DNA from: an uncultured Clostridia bacterium
GTDB lineage: Bacteria > Bacillota > Clostridia > TANB77 > CAG-465
Assembly (NCBI GenBank): GCA_947630145.1
Contig: CANRGL010000009.1
Coordinates: 1-42,064, forward strand
Length of the DNA: 42,064 bases
Reading direction: 5' to 3'
Shown here: piece after piece, positions 1 through 10,148 of the stretch
Position numbering within the stretch: the stretch's first letter is position 1
Layout: each line of letters starts with the position of its first letter
The notes under the pieces: generated by a model
Database searches by the model: none
What the model was told of the DNA's origin: nothing
Seen by the model: only the letters and a program-made list of their open reading frames with translations
Program-made: the position numbers and the translations under genes

Positions 1-204
1 TTTTTTGTTTACATATTTTATTTTTTTTATTTTTTTACTTGATTAATAATATAAATTAATGTATAATTTAAATAGTACATATATTTATAATATGTATTTT
101 GTATCAATTAAAATAAAAATTATATAAGCATTATAAATTATACTAAATTTGTATTTAAATATATAGTTTTGAACATTGAAAAGTAAATATTAAGGAGGAA
201 AAAG

Positions 205-1752
205 ATGTTAGTTACAGTTATAATTTCTGTAATTGCATTTGTTGTAGCTTCATTTATTTTCTTTTTTGTAGGTATTGCCTATAGAAAAAAAGTTGATAAA
301 TCTACAGTAGACTCAGCTGAAGAACAAGCTAAAAAAATACTTGAAGATAGCAAAAAAGATGCTGAAAGAATAAAAAAAGACGCTATACTTCAAGCTAAAG
401 ATGAAATGATTAAACAAAAAGATGAGTTTGAAAAAGATGCACATTACAGAAAAAAAGAATTACAAGATATTGAAAACAGAATTAATCAAAGACAAGATTT
501 GGTTGACAAAAGAGCAGCTCTAATAGAGGAAAAAGAAAACAACATTATTAAAAAAAGTGATGAATTACAAAAAAAGGAAAAAGATTTAGAAAAAGCAAAA
601 GAAAGAGAGCTTGCAGAATTAAGTAAAATTTCCAAAATGACAGTAGACCAAGCTAAGAAGGAAATGATGAATAAACTTCAAGATGATATGAAACAAGAGA
701 TGGCAGGGTTTATTAGATCTGAGCAAGATAAAGCAAAAGAAGTTGTTGATAAAAAAGCAAAAGAATTGTTAGTTAGTGCTATTCAAAAATGTGCTACTGA
801 TCATACTTCTGAGGCAACTGTTACAACAGTATCACTGCCAAACGATGAACTAAAAGGTAGAATTATAGGTAGGGAAGGAAGAAATATTAAAACTATTGAA
901 ACTTTAACAGGTATAGATTTAATAATCGATGATACACCAGATGTAATTGTTTTATCAAGTTTTGATCCTATAAGACGTGAAGTTGCAAGAATTGCTTTAG
1001 AAAGGCTTATAGCAGATGGAAGAATACATCCTGGTAAAATAGAAGAAATGATAGAAAAAGCTAAAGTTGAAGTTGAAACTACAATTAAAGAAGAGGGTGA
1101 ACGAGCATTATTTGAAACTGGTGTAATTAATGTACATCCAGATCTTGTAAAACTTCTTGGAAAATTAAAATATAGAACAAGTTATGGTCAAAATGTTTTA
1201 AATCATTCTATAGAAGTAGCTAATATTGCTGGTACTTTAGCAATAGAATTAGGAATTGATCCTACAATTGCAAAACGTGCTGGTTTGTTTCACGATATTG
1301 GAAAATCTTTTGATCACGATGTTGAAGGTACACATGTAAGCTTAGGTGTTGATCTTCTAAAAAAATATCATGAAAAAGATGAAGTTATCTGGGGTATGGA
1401 AGCACACCATGGTGATACAGATCCAAAGACACTTGAAGCTGTACTTGTTCAAATTGGTGATATAGTATCTGCTTCACGACCTGGTGCTAGACGTGAAACT
1501 GTAAGCACTTACATTAAAAGATTACAAAAATTAGAAGAAATTTGTAATTCATATAAAGGCGTTGATAAATCATACGCTATACAAGCTGGCCGTGAGGTAA
1601 GACTTATTGTTAAACCAGATGAAGTTGACGATGATTCAATGGTTATAATTGCAAGAGATGTTGCAAAACAAATTGAAAAAGAAATGGTTTATCCTGGTCA
1701 AATAAAAGTTAATGTCATTCGTGAAAGTAGAGCAATTGATATTGCTAAGTAA
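205..1752 (+). CDS. rny: Ribonuclease Y (N-terminal TM, coiled coil, KH, HD domains)
   Basis: N-terminal TM then long charged coiled coil; KH motif [30 protein letters not shown] motif [22 protein letters not shown] before ATG. Confidence 0.98.
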   Translation: MLVTVIISVIAFVVASFIFFFVGIAYRKKVDKSTVDSAEEQAKKILEDSKKDAERIKKDAILQAKDEMIKQKDEFEKDAHYRKKELQDIENRINQRQDLVDKRAALIEEKENNIIKKSDELQKKEKDLEKAKERELAELSKISKMTVDQAKKEMMNKLQDDMKQEMAGFIRSEQDKAKEVVDKKAKELLVSAIQKCATDHTSEATVTTVSLPNDELKGRIIGREGRNIKTIETLTGIDLIIDDTPDVIVLSSFDPIRREVARIALERLIADGRIHPGKIEEMIEKAKVEVETTIKEEGERALFETGVINVHPDLVKLLGKLKYRTSYGQNVLNHSIEVANIAGTLAIELGIDPTIAKRAGLFHDIGKSFDHDVEGTHVSLGVDLLKKYHEKDEVIWGMEAHHGDTDPKTLEAVLVQIGDIVSASRPGARRETVSTYIKRLQKLEEICNSYKGVDKSYAIQAGREVRLIVKPDEVDDDSMVIIARDVAKQIEKEMVYPGQIKVNVIRESRAIDIAK

Positions 1753-1758
1753 TAATTT

Positions 1759-1800
1759 AAAAATAGTCAGATACTTATAATAGTATTTGACTATTTTTTT
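1759..1800 (+). terminator. Rho-independent terminator after rny
   Basis: AATAGTCAgATACT-tataat-AGTATtTGACTATT followed by a T tract. Confidence 0.85.
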
Positions 1801-1801
1801 A

Positions 1802-1830
1802 TTGACAGTGTAAATATATTTTGGTATAAT
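1802..1830 (+). promoter_or_regulatory. Sigma-A type promoter for the 254-aa membrane protein gene
   Basis: TTGACA (1802-1807), 17-nt spacer, TATAAT (1825-1830). Confidence 0.8.
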
Positions 1831-1880
1831 TAATGCAAAGTTTATACAAATCCATATAAAAATTTAAAAGGAGTGTTATT

Positions 1881-2645
1881 ATGAATCAAATTGTTGGCTT
1901 AATTATCGTTTGTATATATGCTTTAGTGTATATACTTTATAGTGTTTTCCAATACAGAAATTTAAAAAATAACTTAGGAGAACGTTTTAAAACTATTTTT
2001 CGGATATTTTTTATTCTTGAAAGAATGCTAGTAATTATTGGATTAACTTTATTTACCATTTTTACATTTCAAGAATACATTATGTTCTGTTATGCTAAAA
2101 TTCTGTGTTTACTTGGTATGTTACTTGGTATAATATCTATTGAATTTTATATATTAGCTTTATCAATTAAAGATAATGATTATTATGATTTTAATTTTGA
2201 GAACAAATCTTATCCTATATTATTAATAGTTACAATAGTAATAATATGGATCTTTCTTTTTTTCTTTTTAGAAACAACAAAAATAGATGTAGATCCTAAG
2301 ATTGAGTATGAAATTCAGTATTTAACAAATGATTTACGTGAATATATGAAAGGAGACGAACTTTTTTACTCTTACTGTTATAAATCATATAATGGTAATA
2401 AAATTATTTATACTGAATGTAGCGCATGGGATGCTGAACTACATATTATTAATGAAAATAATGAACCATATGTTAAAGTAACCACAATTACAGATCAATG
2501 TATGTTTATTGAAGAGAAGGAAAATAAAATTCATCCCAAAATGGTACTTAATGCAGATAATGAATTAGAAGTTAGTCAAACTAAATCATATAAAATATTT
2601 GTACCACCTAGTAAATATATTAAATGTCAAGTTGATACAGAATAA
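1881..2645 (+). CDS. Uncharacterised multi-pass membrane protein with C-terminal soluble domain
   Basis: Several hydrophobic segments in the first ~130 aa, then a polar domain; AAAAGGAGTG RBS; own promoter and terminator; family not recognised. Confidence 0.8.
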   Translation: MNQIVGLIIVCIYALVYILYSVFQYRNLKNNLGERFKTIFRIFFILERMLVIIGLTLFTIFTFQEYIMFCYAKILCLLGMLLGIISIEFYILALSIKDNDYYDFNFENKSYPILLIVTIVIIWIFLFFFLETTKIDVDPKIEYEIQYLTNDLREYMKGDELFYSYCYKSYNGNKIIYTECSAWDAELHIINENNEPYVKVTTITDQCMFIEEKENKIHPKMVLNADNELEVSQTKSYKIFVPPSKYIKCQVDTE

Positions 2646-2667
2646 ATTTTTTACTTTTATCTATTAA

Positions 2668-2707
2668 CAACAAAAAGCTTAAGGAATTATTCCTTAAGTT
2701 TTTTGTT
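2668..2707 (+). terminator. Rho-independent terminator
   Basis: AACAAAAAGCTTAAGGAATTATTCCTTAAGTTTTTTGTT perfect hairpin with T run. Confidence 0.85.
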
Positions 2708-2890
2708 AATTTAAATGAAAAATTCTTACTTTTTTTGAAAAAGATTTTATATTATTTTATCAAAATTTTATTAAAGTAATAAATTAGAAGGATAAAATAA
2801 TGTAAAGTAGTAAAGTACTATAATAGCAAAAAATATTCATTTTTTATTATTATAGTATAAAATTAAAATATATAGTTATAATAATTTTAG

Positions 2891-3874
2891 GTGATTGATT
2901 TGAAAATAGGTATACCTAGAGGTCTAGGGATATATGAATATCCAATATTGTTTGTTAATTTTTTTAAATATCTTGGAATTGAAGTAGTAATGAGTGATAA
3001 ATCTAATAATAAAATTTTAAAAGATGGTATTGATAATTCACTTATAGAATCATGCCTTGCAAGTAAAATTTTTATAGGTCATGTAGCAAATTTGGTAAAA
3101 AGAAGTAAAGAAGAAAAAATTGATTATATTTTCATTCCTAGACTTTGTACATTTGAAAATAATCAAACAATTTGTGTAAAATTTTTTGCTATATACGATA
3201 TTTGCAAAAATATATTTAATGCAAAATTTTTAACTTTAAATTTAGATTATGAAAAAAATAAAACCGAACTAAATGCTTTTTTAAAACTTGGTAAAAAATT
3301 GGGTAAATCAAAGCCACAAGTAATTAAAGCATATTTAAAGGCAAGAAAAATGCAAAAAATATATGACAAGAAAAAATATATAGAACAAACAGAAAAAATA
3401 CTTTTAAATGATAAAAAATTAAAAGTATTAATTGTTGCTCATCCATATGTACTATATGATGAAATTCTTGGCAAGAGAATTATCAAGATTTTAGAGGATA
3501 ATAATGTAGAATTAATATATGCAAATATTAATTCTTTAACTATGCAAAATCCAAAAATATTTAAGTGGATTAGAACGAAGGATTCTGAATATATTAACAT
3601 ATCAAAATCTATTTTTTGGAAATCAAGTAGGAATATATTAAATGGAGTAGGAACAAATATTAATAATGTTGATGGAATTATATATATATCTGTTTTTCCA
3701 TGTGGTACTGATTCTTTAGTAAATGAACTTACAATTAGAAAAACTAAAAATATACCTAGTTTAAATTTAGTTTTAGATGAGCAAGATGCTGATGTTGGAA
3801 TTAATACAAGAATTGAAAGTTTTATAGATATACTAGAAATGAATAAAAATAAAAATATGAGGATAAGTGGTTAA
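2891..3874 (+). CDS. Acyl-CoA dehydratase activase-related protein (DUF2229-like), component 1; TTG at about 2900 is the likelier start
   Basis: N-terminus KIGIPRGLGIYEYPILFVNFFKYLGIEV; conserved Cys contexts ESCLASKIFIGHV, PRLCTF, FPCGTDSLVNEL; RBS AGGTGAT just upstream. Confidence 0.75.
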   Translation: MIDLKIGIPRGLGIYEYPILFVNFFKYLGIEVVMSDKSNNKILKDGIDNSLIESCLASKIFIGHVANLVKRSKEEKIDYIFIPRLCTFENNQTICVKFFAIYDICKNIFNAKFLTLNLDYEKNKTELNAFLKLGKKLGKSKPQVIKAYLKARKMQKIYDKKKYIEQTEKILLNDKKLKVLIVAHPYVLYDEILGKRIIKILEDNNVELIYANINSLTMQNPKIFKWIRTKDSEYINISKSIFWKSSRNILNGVGTNINNVDGIIYISVFPCGTDSLVNELTIRKTKNIPSLNLVLDEQDADVGINTRIESFIDILEMNKNKNMRISG

Positions 3875-5015
3875 TATGCAAAATAAAAAATATAAATATA
3901 GAGTTAGTTTCCCACATATAGGAAACTATTATGTACCAATATATAATTGGTTTTCTAATATATTAGATAAAAATACAACTAAAATTATTATACCAAAAAA
4001 AATGAGTAAACAAACACTAGAATTTGGAAGTAATAATAGTCCAGATTTTATTTGTCTTCCTTTTAAATATAATGTTGGAAATTTTATTGAATCATTAAAT
4101 CAAGGAGCAAATGTATTAGTTCAGGCAGGTGGAGGTTGTAAATATGGATATTATGCAGAATTACAAGAACAAATATTAAAAGATATGGGGTATGATTTTA
4201 AGTATATTACTTTAGTTGAAAAAGGTAAAATTAAACCTTTTAAAATTTACAAGAAATTTAAAGAATTAAATCCAAATTTAACTTTTTTTAAATTTATATA
4301 TAGATTTTGCGTAGCTGCTTTAATTGCATATTTTTTAGACAAATTCGAAGATTATATTAGATTAAATATATCTTATGAAGAAAAAATAGGTAAGTTTGAA
4401 GTAATTCACAAAATATTTTTGCTTAAATTAAGAAATATAAAATCTATTAGTCAGTTATTTAAAGTTAAAAATAAATATATGAAAAAATTAAAAAATATAA
4501 AACTTATTTCTAAAGAAGATAGAAATGAAAAAATTAAAATTGGAATTATAGGTGAGCTTTTTACATCAATGGAACAGTTCTCATCAAATAACATAGAAAA
4601 AAAATTAAATAAATTAGGAGCTGCTACAAAAAGGTATACTACTGTAACTTATTTGTTGGTAAAAAAACCGTTGGAAATGAAAAGACTTATAAAAAAATCT
4701 AAAAAGTATATAGAATATGAGTTGGGGGCAGATGGAACAACTAGTGTGGCACATGCCATTGAACTTGCTGATAATGGATATGATGGTATAATTCATATTA
4801 AACCTTTTGGATGTACTCCAGAAGAAAACGCAATTCCAATATTACAAAAAATAAGTAAAGATAAAAATATACCAATTATGTATCTTACTTTTGATACACA
4901 AAATAGCGATACAGCCCTTGATACAAGATTAGAAGCTTTTTATGATATGCTTGTTATGAATAAAGAGAAGAAAAAAGTAGATGTTTTAGATAATAAGGAG
5001 GCTTTAGATGGATAG
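3867..5015 (+). CDS. Acyl-CoA dehydratase activase-related / 2-hydroxyacyl-CoA dehydratase-like protein, component 2; ATG at about 3876 is the likelier start
   Basis: Cys contexts FICLPFKYNVGNF, QAGGGCKYGYYAE, IKPFGCTPEENAIPIL; overlaps the genes on both sides. Confidence 0.75.
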   Translation: MVNMQNKKYKYRVSFPHIGNYYVPIYNWFSNILDKNTTKIIIPKKMSKQTLEFGSNNSPDFICLPFKYNVGNFIESLNQGANVLVQAGGGCKYGYYAELQEQILKDMGYDFKYITLVEKGKIKPFKIYKKFKELNPNLTFFKFIYRFCVAALIAYFLDKFEDYIRLNISYEEKIGKFEVIHKIFLLKLRNIKSISQLFKVKNKYMKKLKNIKLISKEDRNEKIKIGIIGELFTSMEQFSSNNIEKKLNKLGAATKRYTTVTYLLVKKPLEMKRLIKKSKKYIEYELGADGTTSVAHAIELADNGYDGIIHIKPFGCTPEENAIPILQKISKDKNIPIMYLTFDTQNSDTALDTRLEAFYDMLVMNKEKKKVDVLDNKEALDG

Positions 5016-5985
5016 TAAGTGTTATATCGGTATAGATATTGGATCAATATCAACAAAAGGTGTGGTAATAGATAGTAATAATAACATAATTGCAAGTAAA
5101 TATCTTTGGACGGAAGGAAGTCCAATTAATGCAACAAAGAACGTTGTTAGTTCTTTAAAAGAACAGTTAGATAATAAAAATATTTGTAAAGATGTTTATG
5201 GTATAGGAACAACAGGGTCTGCTAGAAATTTAATTGGTACTATTCTTAATGCAAATTTAGTAAAAAATGAAATAACTGCACATGCAATAGGAACTTTGTC
5301 AAGATATCCTGATACAAAAACTATTTTAGAAATAGGTGGTCAAGATTCTAAATTAATCATAATAAGAAATGGAGTAGTGGTAGATTATGCAATGAATACT
5401 TTATGTGCGGCTGGTACAGGTGCTTTTCTTTCTTCACAGGCCAAAAGATTAGGAATAGAAATTGAACAATTAGGTAAAATAGCATTAAGTTCAAAAAATC
5501 CTACTAAAATAGCTGCTAGGTGTACTGTTTTTGCAGAATCTGATTTAGTGCATAAAGCACAAATTGGACATAGTAAAGAGGATATCGTAGCAGGAATATG
5601 TAAAGCAGTGGTAAATAATTATTTAAATAATTTAGCAAAAGGAAAATCAATAGAAGATAAAGTAATATTTCAAGGTGGTGTAAGTAAAAATGTTGGAGTA
5701 GTAGAGGCATTTAAAAAAGCACTTAACAAAGAAGTATACGTAGATAAAGATTCACATTTAATGGGAGCTTTAGGCGTTGCAATATTATCAAAGAATATAA
5801 ATAAAAATGGCAATAAATTAAATTTTGATTTTAATATAAAAGACATAGATTTTAAAACAATTGGTACAGAATGCAAGGGATGTCCTAATAATTGCGAAAT
5901 AGTAAATATATATAAAGATGGAAAATTAATTGATAAAATGGGAGGAAGATGTGATAAAGGAAATCAGATAACCAAAATAAGTTAA
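5008..5985 (+). CDS. Acyl-CoA dehydratase activase, BadF/BadG/BcrA/BcrD (ASKHA) ATPase family
   Basis: GIDIGSISTKGVVID phosphate-1 motif, GGQDSK, NTLCAAGTGAFL Fe-S/ATPase motif, FQGGVSKN; C-terminal CKGCPNNC...GGRC. Confidence 0.9.
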   Translation: MDSKCYIGIDIGSISTKGVVIDSNNNIIASKYLWTEGSPINATKNVVSSLKEQLDNKNICKDVYGIGTTGSARNLIGTILNANLVKNEITAHAIGTLSRYPDTKTILEIGGQDSKLIIIRNGVVVDYAMNTLCAAGTGAFLSSQAKRLGIEIEQLGKIALSSKNPTKIAARCTVFAESDLVHKAQIGHSKEDIVAGICKAVVNNYLNNLAKGKSIEDKVIFQGGVSKNVGVVEAFKKALNKEVYVDKDSHLMGALGVAILSKNINKNGNKLNFDFNIKDIDFKTIGTECKGCPNNCEIVNIYKDGKLIDKMGGRCDKGNQITKIS

Positions 5986-5995
5986 TTTTATGTTA

Positions 5996-6032
5996 GAAAA
6001 ATATAAGTAATTTGTTTACTTATATTTTTTTT
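5996..6032 (+). terminator. Rho-independent terminator
   Basis: AAATATAAGTAA-TTTG-TTTACTTATATTTTTTT. Confidence 0.75.
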
Positions 6033-6063
6033 ATGATATAATTTTGTAGAGGTGAAATAAAGT

Positions 6064-6822
6064 ATGAAAGCTTTAGTTACAGGTGCTTCATCTGGAATAG
6101 GATATGAAATATCAAAATATCTATCTAATATGGGTTATGATATTATTGCTGTAGGAAGAAATAAAAAGGCACTAGAAGAGTTAAAAAAAGATACAAGAAC
6201 AAATGTTCAAATAATCTGTTTGGATTTATCAATTAATGATAATTGCTTTAAATTATATGAAGATATAAAAGATGAAAATATTGATGTTTTAGTTAATAAT
6301 GCTGGTTTTGGTATGTATGGAAATTTTGATACCTTAGATATAAAAAAAGAATTAGAAATGATAAATGTTAATATAGTTGCATGTGATATACTTACAAAAC
6401 TATTTCTAAAAGATATGAAAAAAAATAATAGAGGATATATATTAAACGTTGCCTCAATAGCAGGATTTATGCCTGGTCCTCTTATGAGTTCATATTATGC
6501 ATCCAAATCTTATGTAGTTAAACTTACTCAAGCAATAAAAAAAGAATTAAAAAAATCAAATTCTAATGTAAATATAAGTGCTTTATGTCCAGGTCCTGTT
6601 AATACAAATTTTAATAAAGTAGCAGGTGTAAATTTTTCAGTAAAGCCATTATCTAGTAGTTATGTTGCAAAATATGCTATTGATAAACTTTTTGCTAAAA
6701 AATTAATAATTATTCCTGGAATAATTATTAAGCTTGCAAGATTTTTTAGTAAATTTATTCCAGATTCAATTATTTCAGAAGTAGTATATCATATTCAAAC
6801 AAAAAAGGATGATAATAAGTAA
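6064..6822 (+). CDS. SDR family NAD(P)-dependent oxidoreductase
   Basis: TGASSGIGYEI, VNNAGFG, YYASKSYV (YxxxK) motifs. Confidence 0.93.
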   Translation: MKALVTGASSGIGYEISKYLSNMGYDIIAVGRNKKALEELKKDTRTNVQIICLDLSINDNCFKLYEDIKDENIDVLVNNAGFGMYGNFDTLDIKKELEMINVNIVACDILTKLFLKDMKKNNRGYILNVASIAGFMPGPLMSSYYASKSYVVKLTQAIKKELKKSNSNVNISALCPGPVNTNFNKVAGVNFSVKPLSSSYVAKYAIDKLFAKKLIIIPGIIIKLARFFSKFIPDSIISEVVYHIQTKKDDNK

Positions 6823-6858
6823 TAAATACAATATATTACAATTCTGTATTTTATTTAA

Positions 6859-6903
6859 AAACAAAAAATATAAGTAAAAAAATACTTACATTTTTTGTTA
6901 TTT
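6859..6903. terminator. Bidirectional terminator between convergent SDR genes
   Basis: AACAAAAAATATAAGTA...TACTTACATTTTTTGTT hairpin between convergent genes. Confidence 0.65.
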
Positions 6904-6945
6904 TTATTATCTTTATTATATTTATATAAATAAAATATATATTTT

Positions 6946-7854
6946 CTATATTATAGTACCACCATTTACATGTATAGTTTGGCCAGTAACATATCTTGAA
7001 TCATCAGATGCTAAATATAAATATGCTCCTGCCACCTCAAAAGGTTGCCCCGCACGTTTTAAAGGTACATCACTTCCAAATATTTCTACATCTTCTTTTG
7101 AAAAGCTACCAGGTATGAGTGGTGTCCAAATTGGACCTGGCGCTACTTCATTTACACGTATTTTTCTTGGAGCAAGTGAAGATGACATAGACTTTGTAAA
7201 ATTTGTTATTGCACCTTTTGTAGCTGAATAATCAATTAGTTTTTTATTTCCCCTAAAAGAATTTATAGATGAGGTATTAATTATTGAAGAGTGCTCTTTA
7301 AGATATGGTAAACATTCTCTTGTCATAAAAAAATATGAAAAAAAGTTTGTTTTAAATGTCTTTTCTAATTGCTCATCTGTTATTTCTTCAATACTATCTT
7401 TTACATATTGAACACCACAATTATTTACTAATATATCAATTTTTCCAAAACATTCTATTATATTTTTGACAAACTCTTTACATTCTTTTGAAGAAGACAA
7501 ATCTCTTTTTTCTACAATACATCTTCGCCCTAATCCTTCAATACATTTTTTTGTAAGAGAAGCATCTTTTTGTTCAATGTCATCATAGTAATTAAAGCAT
7601 ATATCTGCACCCTCTCTTGCAAATCTAATTCCAACAGCCCTACCAATACCACTATCACCGCCTGTAATTATTACAACCCTATTTAAAAGTTTAGGCTTTT
7701 GGGATTCATCATAAAAATTATCAAAGATTGGAAGAGGAGACATTATATCTTCAATTGCTGGCATATTATCTTGATGTTGGGGTGGAAAAGTAATTGGAAT
7801 TTTTTTTACTATATTTTTATATCCAAGATATGGAAATTCAGGATACATATACAA
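6946..7854 (-). CDS. SDR family oxidoreductase (YhdF/YdaD-type, ~300 aa)
   Basis: FPPQHQDNMPAIEDIMSPLP N-terminal extension typical of this subgroup; ITGGDSGIGRAVG; DYSATKGAI; GQTIHVNGG. Confidence 0.93.
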   Translation of the reverse strand: MYMYPEFPYLGYKNIVKKIPITFPPQHQDNMPAIEDIMSPLPIFDNFYDESQKPKLLNRVVIITGGDSGIGRAVGIRFAREGADICFNYYDDIEQKDASLTKKCIEGLGRRCIVEKRDLSSSKECKEFVKNIIECFGKIDILVNNCGVQYVKDSIEEITDEQLEKTFKTNFFSYFFMTRECLPYLKEHSSIINTSSINSFRGNKKLIDYSATKGAITNFTKSMSSSLAPRKIRVNEVAPGPIWTPLIPGSFSKEDVEIFGSDVPLKRAGQPFEVAGAYLYLASDDSRYVTGQTIHVNGGTII

Positions 7855-7958
7855 CCTCCTTTTATATATTTAATTATATACATTTATAATATAACTTATG
7901 ATACATTTGACTTATTTTTTTTATAGTGATATAATTTTAAAAGATTGAGAGGGATAAT

Positions 7959-8744
7959 ATGAAATTTCTAATTGTAGGCGATGTAGTAGGTAAGAAGGGA
8001 ATAGAAAGATTAGAAAAGGAACTTCCAAAACTTATTAATAAGAAAAATATAGATTTTTGTATAGTAAATGGAGAAAACTCTGCTAACGGAAAAGGTCTTA
8101 GAAAGCAAGAATATGATAAAATTAAATCATGTGGTGCTGATGTGATAACTATGGGAAATCATATATATTACAGAAAGGAAATGGCGTCTGAATATATTAA
8201 GTATAAGGATTTATTAATACCTGCTAATATAACTAATTTAAGTGGTAATAATAATGTTGTAACTTGCAAAAATGGGAAAAAAATTGCTGTAATAAATTTA
8301 ATAGGAAAAGTGGAAATGGGAGAGTACATAGAAAAGAATATTACTGATCCTTTTAAAACCATAATTTCTCAAATAGATATAGTAAAATCTATTGGTGCAG
8401 AACTCATTTTTATTGATTTTCATGCTGAAGCAACAGCAGAAAAAATTGCTATGGGGCTATATTTGGATAGCAAAGTAACATGTGTTTTTGGAACTCATAC
8501 TCATGTTCAAACAGCAGATGAAAAAATACTTAATGGTGGAACGGCATACATAACTGATATTGGAATGACAGGACCTAAAGATAGTGTAATTGGATTAAAA
8601 AAAGAAATAGCACTTAAAAGATTTGTTGAGGGTGCATATGCAAAATATGAATGTAGTAATAATGAAGCTATTTTTAATGGAATTATTGTTACTACAGATG
8701 ATAAAACAAATAAAGCAATTGAAATTGAAAGAGTTAATATGTAA
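7959..8744 (+). CDS. ymdB: YmdB-family metallophosphoesterase (TIGR00282-like)
   Basis: MKFLIVGDVVGKKGIE; NGENSANGKGL; MGNHIYYRKEM; DFHAEATAEK; GTHTHVQTADE; TDIGMTGP. Confidence 0.96.
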   Translation: MKFLIVGDVVGKKGIERLEKELPKLINKKNIDFCIVNGENSANGKGLRKQEYDKIKSCGADVITMGNHIYYRKEMASEYIKYKDLLIPANITNLSGNNNVVTCKNGKKIAVINLIGKVEMGEYIEKNITDPFKTIISQIDIVKSIGAELIFIDFHAEATAEKIAMGLYLDSKVTCVFGTHTHVQTADEKILNGGTAYITDIGMTGPKDSVIGLKKEIALKRFVEGAYAKYECSNNEAIFNGIIVTTDDKTNKAIEIERVNM

Positions 8745-8798
8745 CTTTATATAAAGCTTTTCATATAATACTATATGTTATAAAAAATGGTGATATAT

Positions 8799-9332
8799 AT
8801 GAAAGGCTTTTTTTCGTGCATAAAGAATTTATATCTTGATGCAAAAAATATAAACAAAAAAGATCCTGCATCTAGAGGAATTCTTACCGTAATTTTTTTA
8901 TATCCTGGATTTCATGCAATTATATATCATAGAATAGCACATTTTTTATATAATCACAAATTATTCTTTTTGGCTCGATTAGTTTCACAAATAGCAAGAC
9001 ATAGAACAGGTATAGAAATACATCCTGGAGCAATTATTGGAAACAGATTATTTATAGATCATGGAATGGGCATTGTAATAGGACAAACTGCAATTGTTGG
9101 TGATAATTGTACCATATATCATGGTGTAACTCTTGGTGGAACAGGAAAAGAAAAGAAAAAAAGGCATCCAACTTTAGAAAATAATGTTTTAGTTGGTTGT
9201 GGAAGTAAAGTATTAGGTAATATTGTAATTGGTGAAAATGTAAAAATTGGTGCAAATTCGGTTGTATTAAAAAGTGTTGATAAAAATAGTACAGTAGTAG
9301 GAATTCCTGGTAGAATAATTAAAAATGTGTGA
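8799..9332 (+). CDS. cysE: Serine O-acetyltransferase (ORF opens at 8787; likely start ATG 8799)
   Basis: Hexapeptide repeats; [71 protein letters not shown]. Confidence 0.95.
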   Translation: MKGFFSCIKNLYLDAKNINKKDPASRGILTVIFLYPGFHAIIYHRIAHFLYNHKLFFLARLVSQIARHRTGIEIHPGAIIGNRLFIDHGMGIVIGQTAIVGDNCTIYHGVTLGGTGKEKKKRHPTLENNVLVGCGSKVLGNIVIGENVKIGANSVVLKSVDKNSTVVGIPGRIIKNV

Positions 9333-9356
9333 TATTAAAAGTTATCACACATTTTT
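9323..9356. terminator. Terminator between convergent cysE and abrB-family gene
   Basis: AAAAATGTGTGATA-ttaaaagt-TATCACACATTTTT. Confidence 0.8.
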
Positions 9357-9393
9357 ATAATCTTTATTTTATAATTTATAAATAATTATTATA

Positions 9394-9636
9394 TTACTGC
9401 TTAGAAATTTGTTTTAAGCAATTTTTACATATGTTTTTATTTTTAAAGTTAATAACATCATTTGCCTCACCACAAAACACACAAGATGGAAGATATTTTT
9501 TAAGTATAACAGAATCCCCACTTGTATATATTTCTAAGGAATCTTTAATTTCAATACCTAAGCTTTTTCTAAGCTCTGATGGTAGTACAATTCTACCTAA
9601 TTCGTCTACTTTTCTTACAATTCCTGTTGATTTCAT
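9394..9636 (-). CDS. AbrB/SpoVT family transcriptional regulator with C-terminal CxxC-CxxC
   Basis: MKSTGIVRKVDELGRIVLPSELRKSLGI; CVFCG...CKNC. Confidence 0.95.
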   Translation of the reverse strand: MKSTGIVRKVDELGRIVLPSELRKSLGIEIKDSLEIYTSGDSVILKKYLPSCVFCGEANDVINFKNKNICKNCLKQISKQ

Positions 9637-9659
9637 AAATTTACCTCCTAATACTTTAA

Positions 9660-10148
9660 TTAATGATGATAATTTTCATTATTTATTATTTTAAATGCTC
9701 TAAAAATTTGTTCACAAAGAAATAGTCTTATTAATTGATGTGGAAAAGTAAGATTTGAAAAACAAATTTTTTCATTACTTTTATTTAAAAGTTCATCACT
9801 CATTCCAAGAGTACCACCAATTAAAAACACAATTGTAGAATATCCATTGGTAGAAATGTTTTGAATTTTACTAGCAAATTGAGTAGAAGATACATTTTTA
9901 CCTTGCAAATCTAGAGCAATAATATATGGTTTATTAATTTTATTTAGCTTATTTAGAACTTTATTACTTTCTTTTTCTTTTATAATTTGAATATCTAAAT
10001 TAGAGATGTTTTGATTTACTTTTTCATCTTCGACTTCTATAATTTCAATTTTAGCATATTTTGAAATTCTTTTTAAATATTCAAAAATAAGGGATAAAAG
10101 ATTATTATCTTTTATTTTCCCAACACACATTATTTTGATATTTAACAT
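9660..10148 (-). CDS. rlmH: 23S rRNA (pseudouridine1915-N3)-methyltransferase
   Basis: MLNIKIMCVGKIKD; IALDLQGKNVSSTQFA; VFLIGGTLGMSDEL; LTFPHQLIRLFLCEQIFRAFKI. Confidence 0.96.
   Translation of the reverse strand: MLNIKIMCVGKIKDNNLLSLIFEYLKRISKYAKIEIIEVEDEKVNQNISNLDIQIIKEKESNKVLNKLNKINKPYIIALDLQGKNVSSTQFASKIQNISTNGYSTIVFLIGGTLGMSDELLNKSNEKICFSNLTFPHQLIRLFLCEQIFRAFKIINNENYHH

Noticed and set aside
4614-5125. ORF-track minus-strand ORFs at 4614..4796 and 4940..5125
   Set aside because: Antisense to well-supported activase genes, low-complexity hydrophobic translations, no RBS support.
7699-7926. 75-aa plus-strand ORF at the start of the SDR gene
   Set aside because: Antisense to the SDR gene's conserved N-terminus; no RBS.
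9431-9694. 87-aa plus-strand ORF antisense to abrB
   Set aside because: Fully antisense to a clear AbrB-family gene; mirror-ORF artefact.
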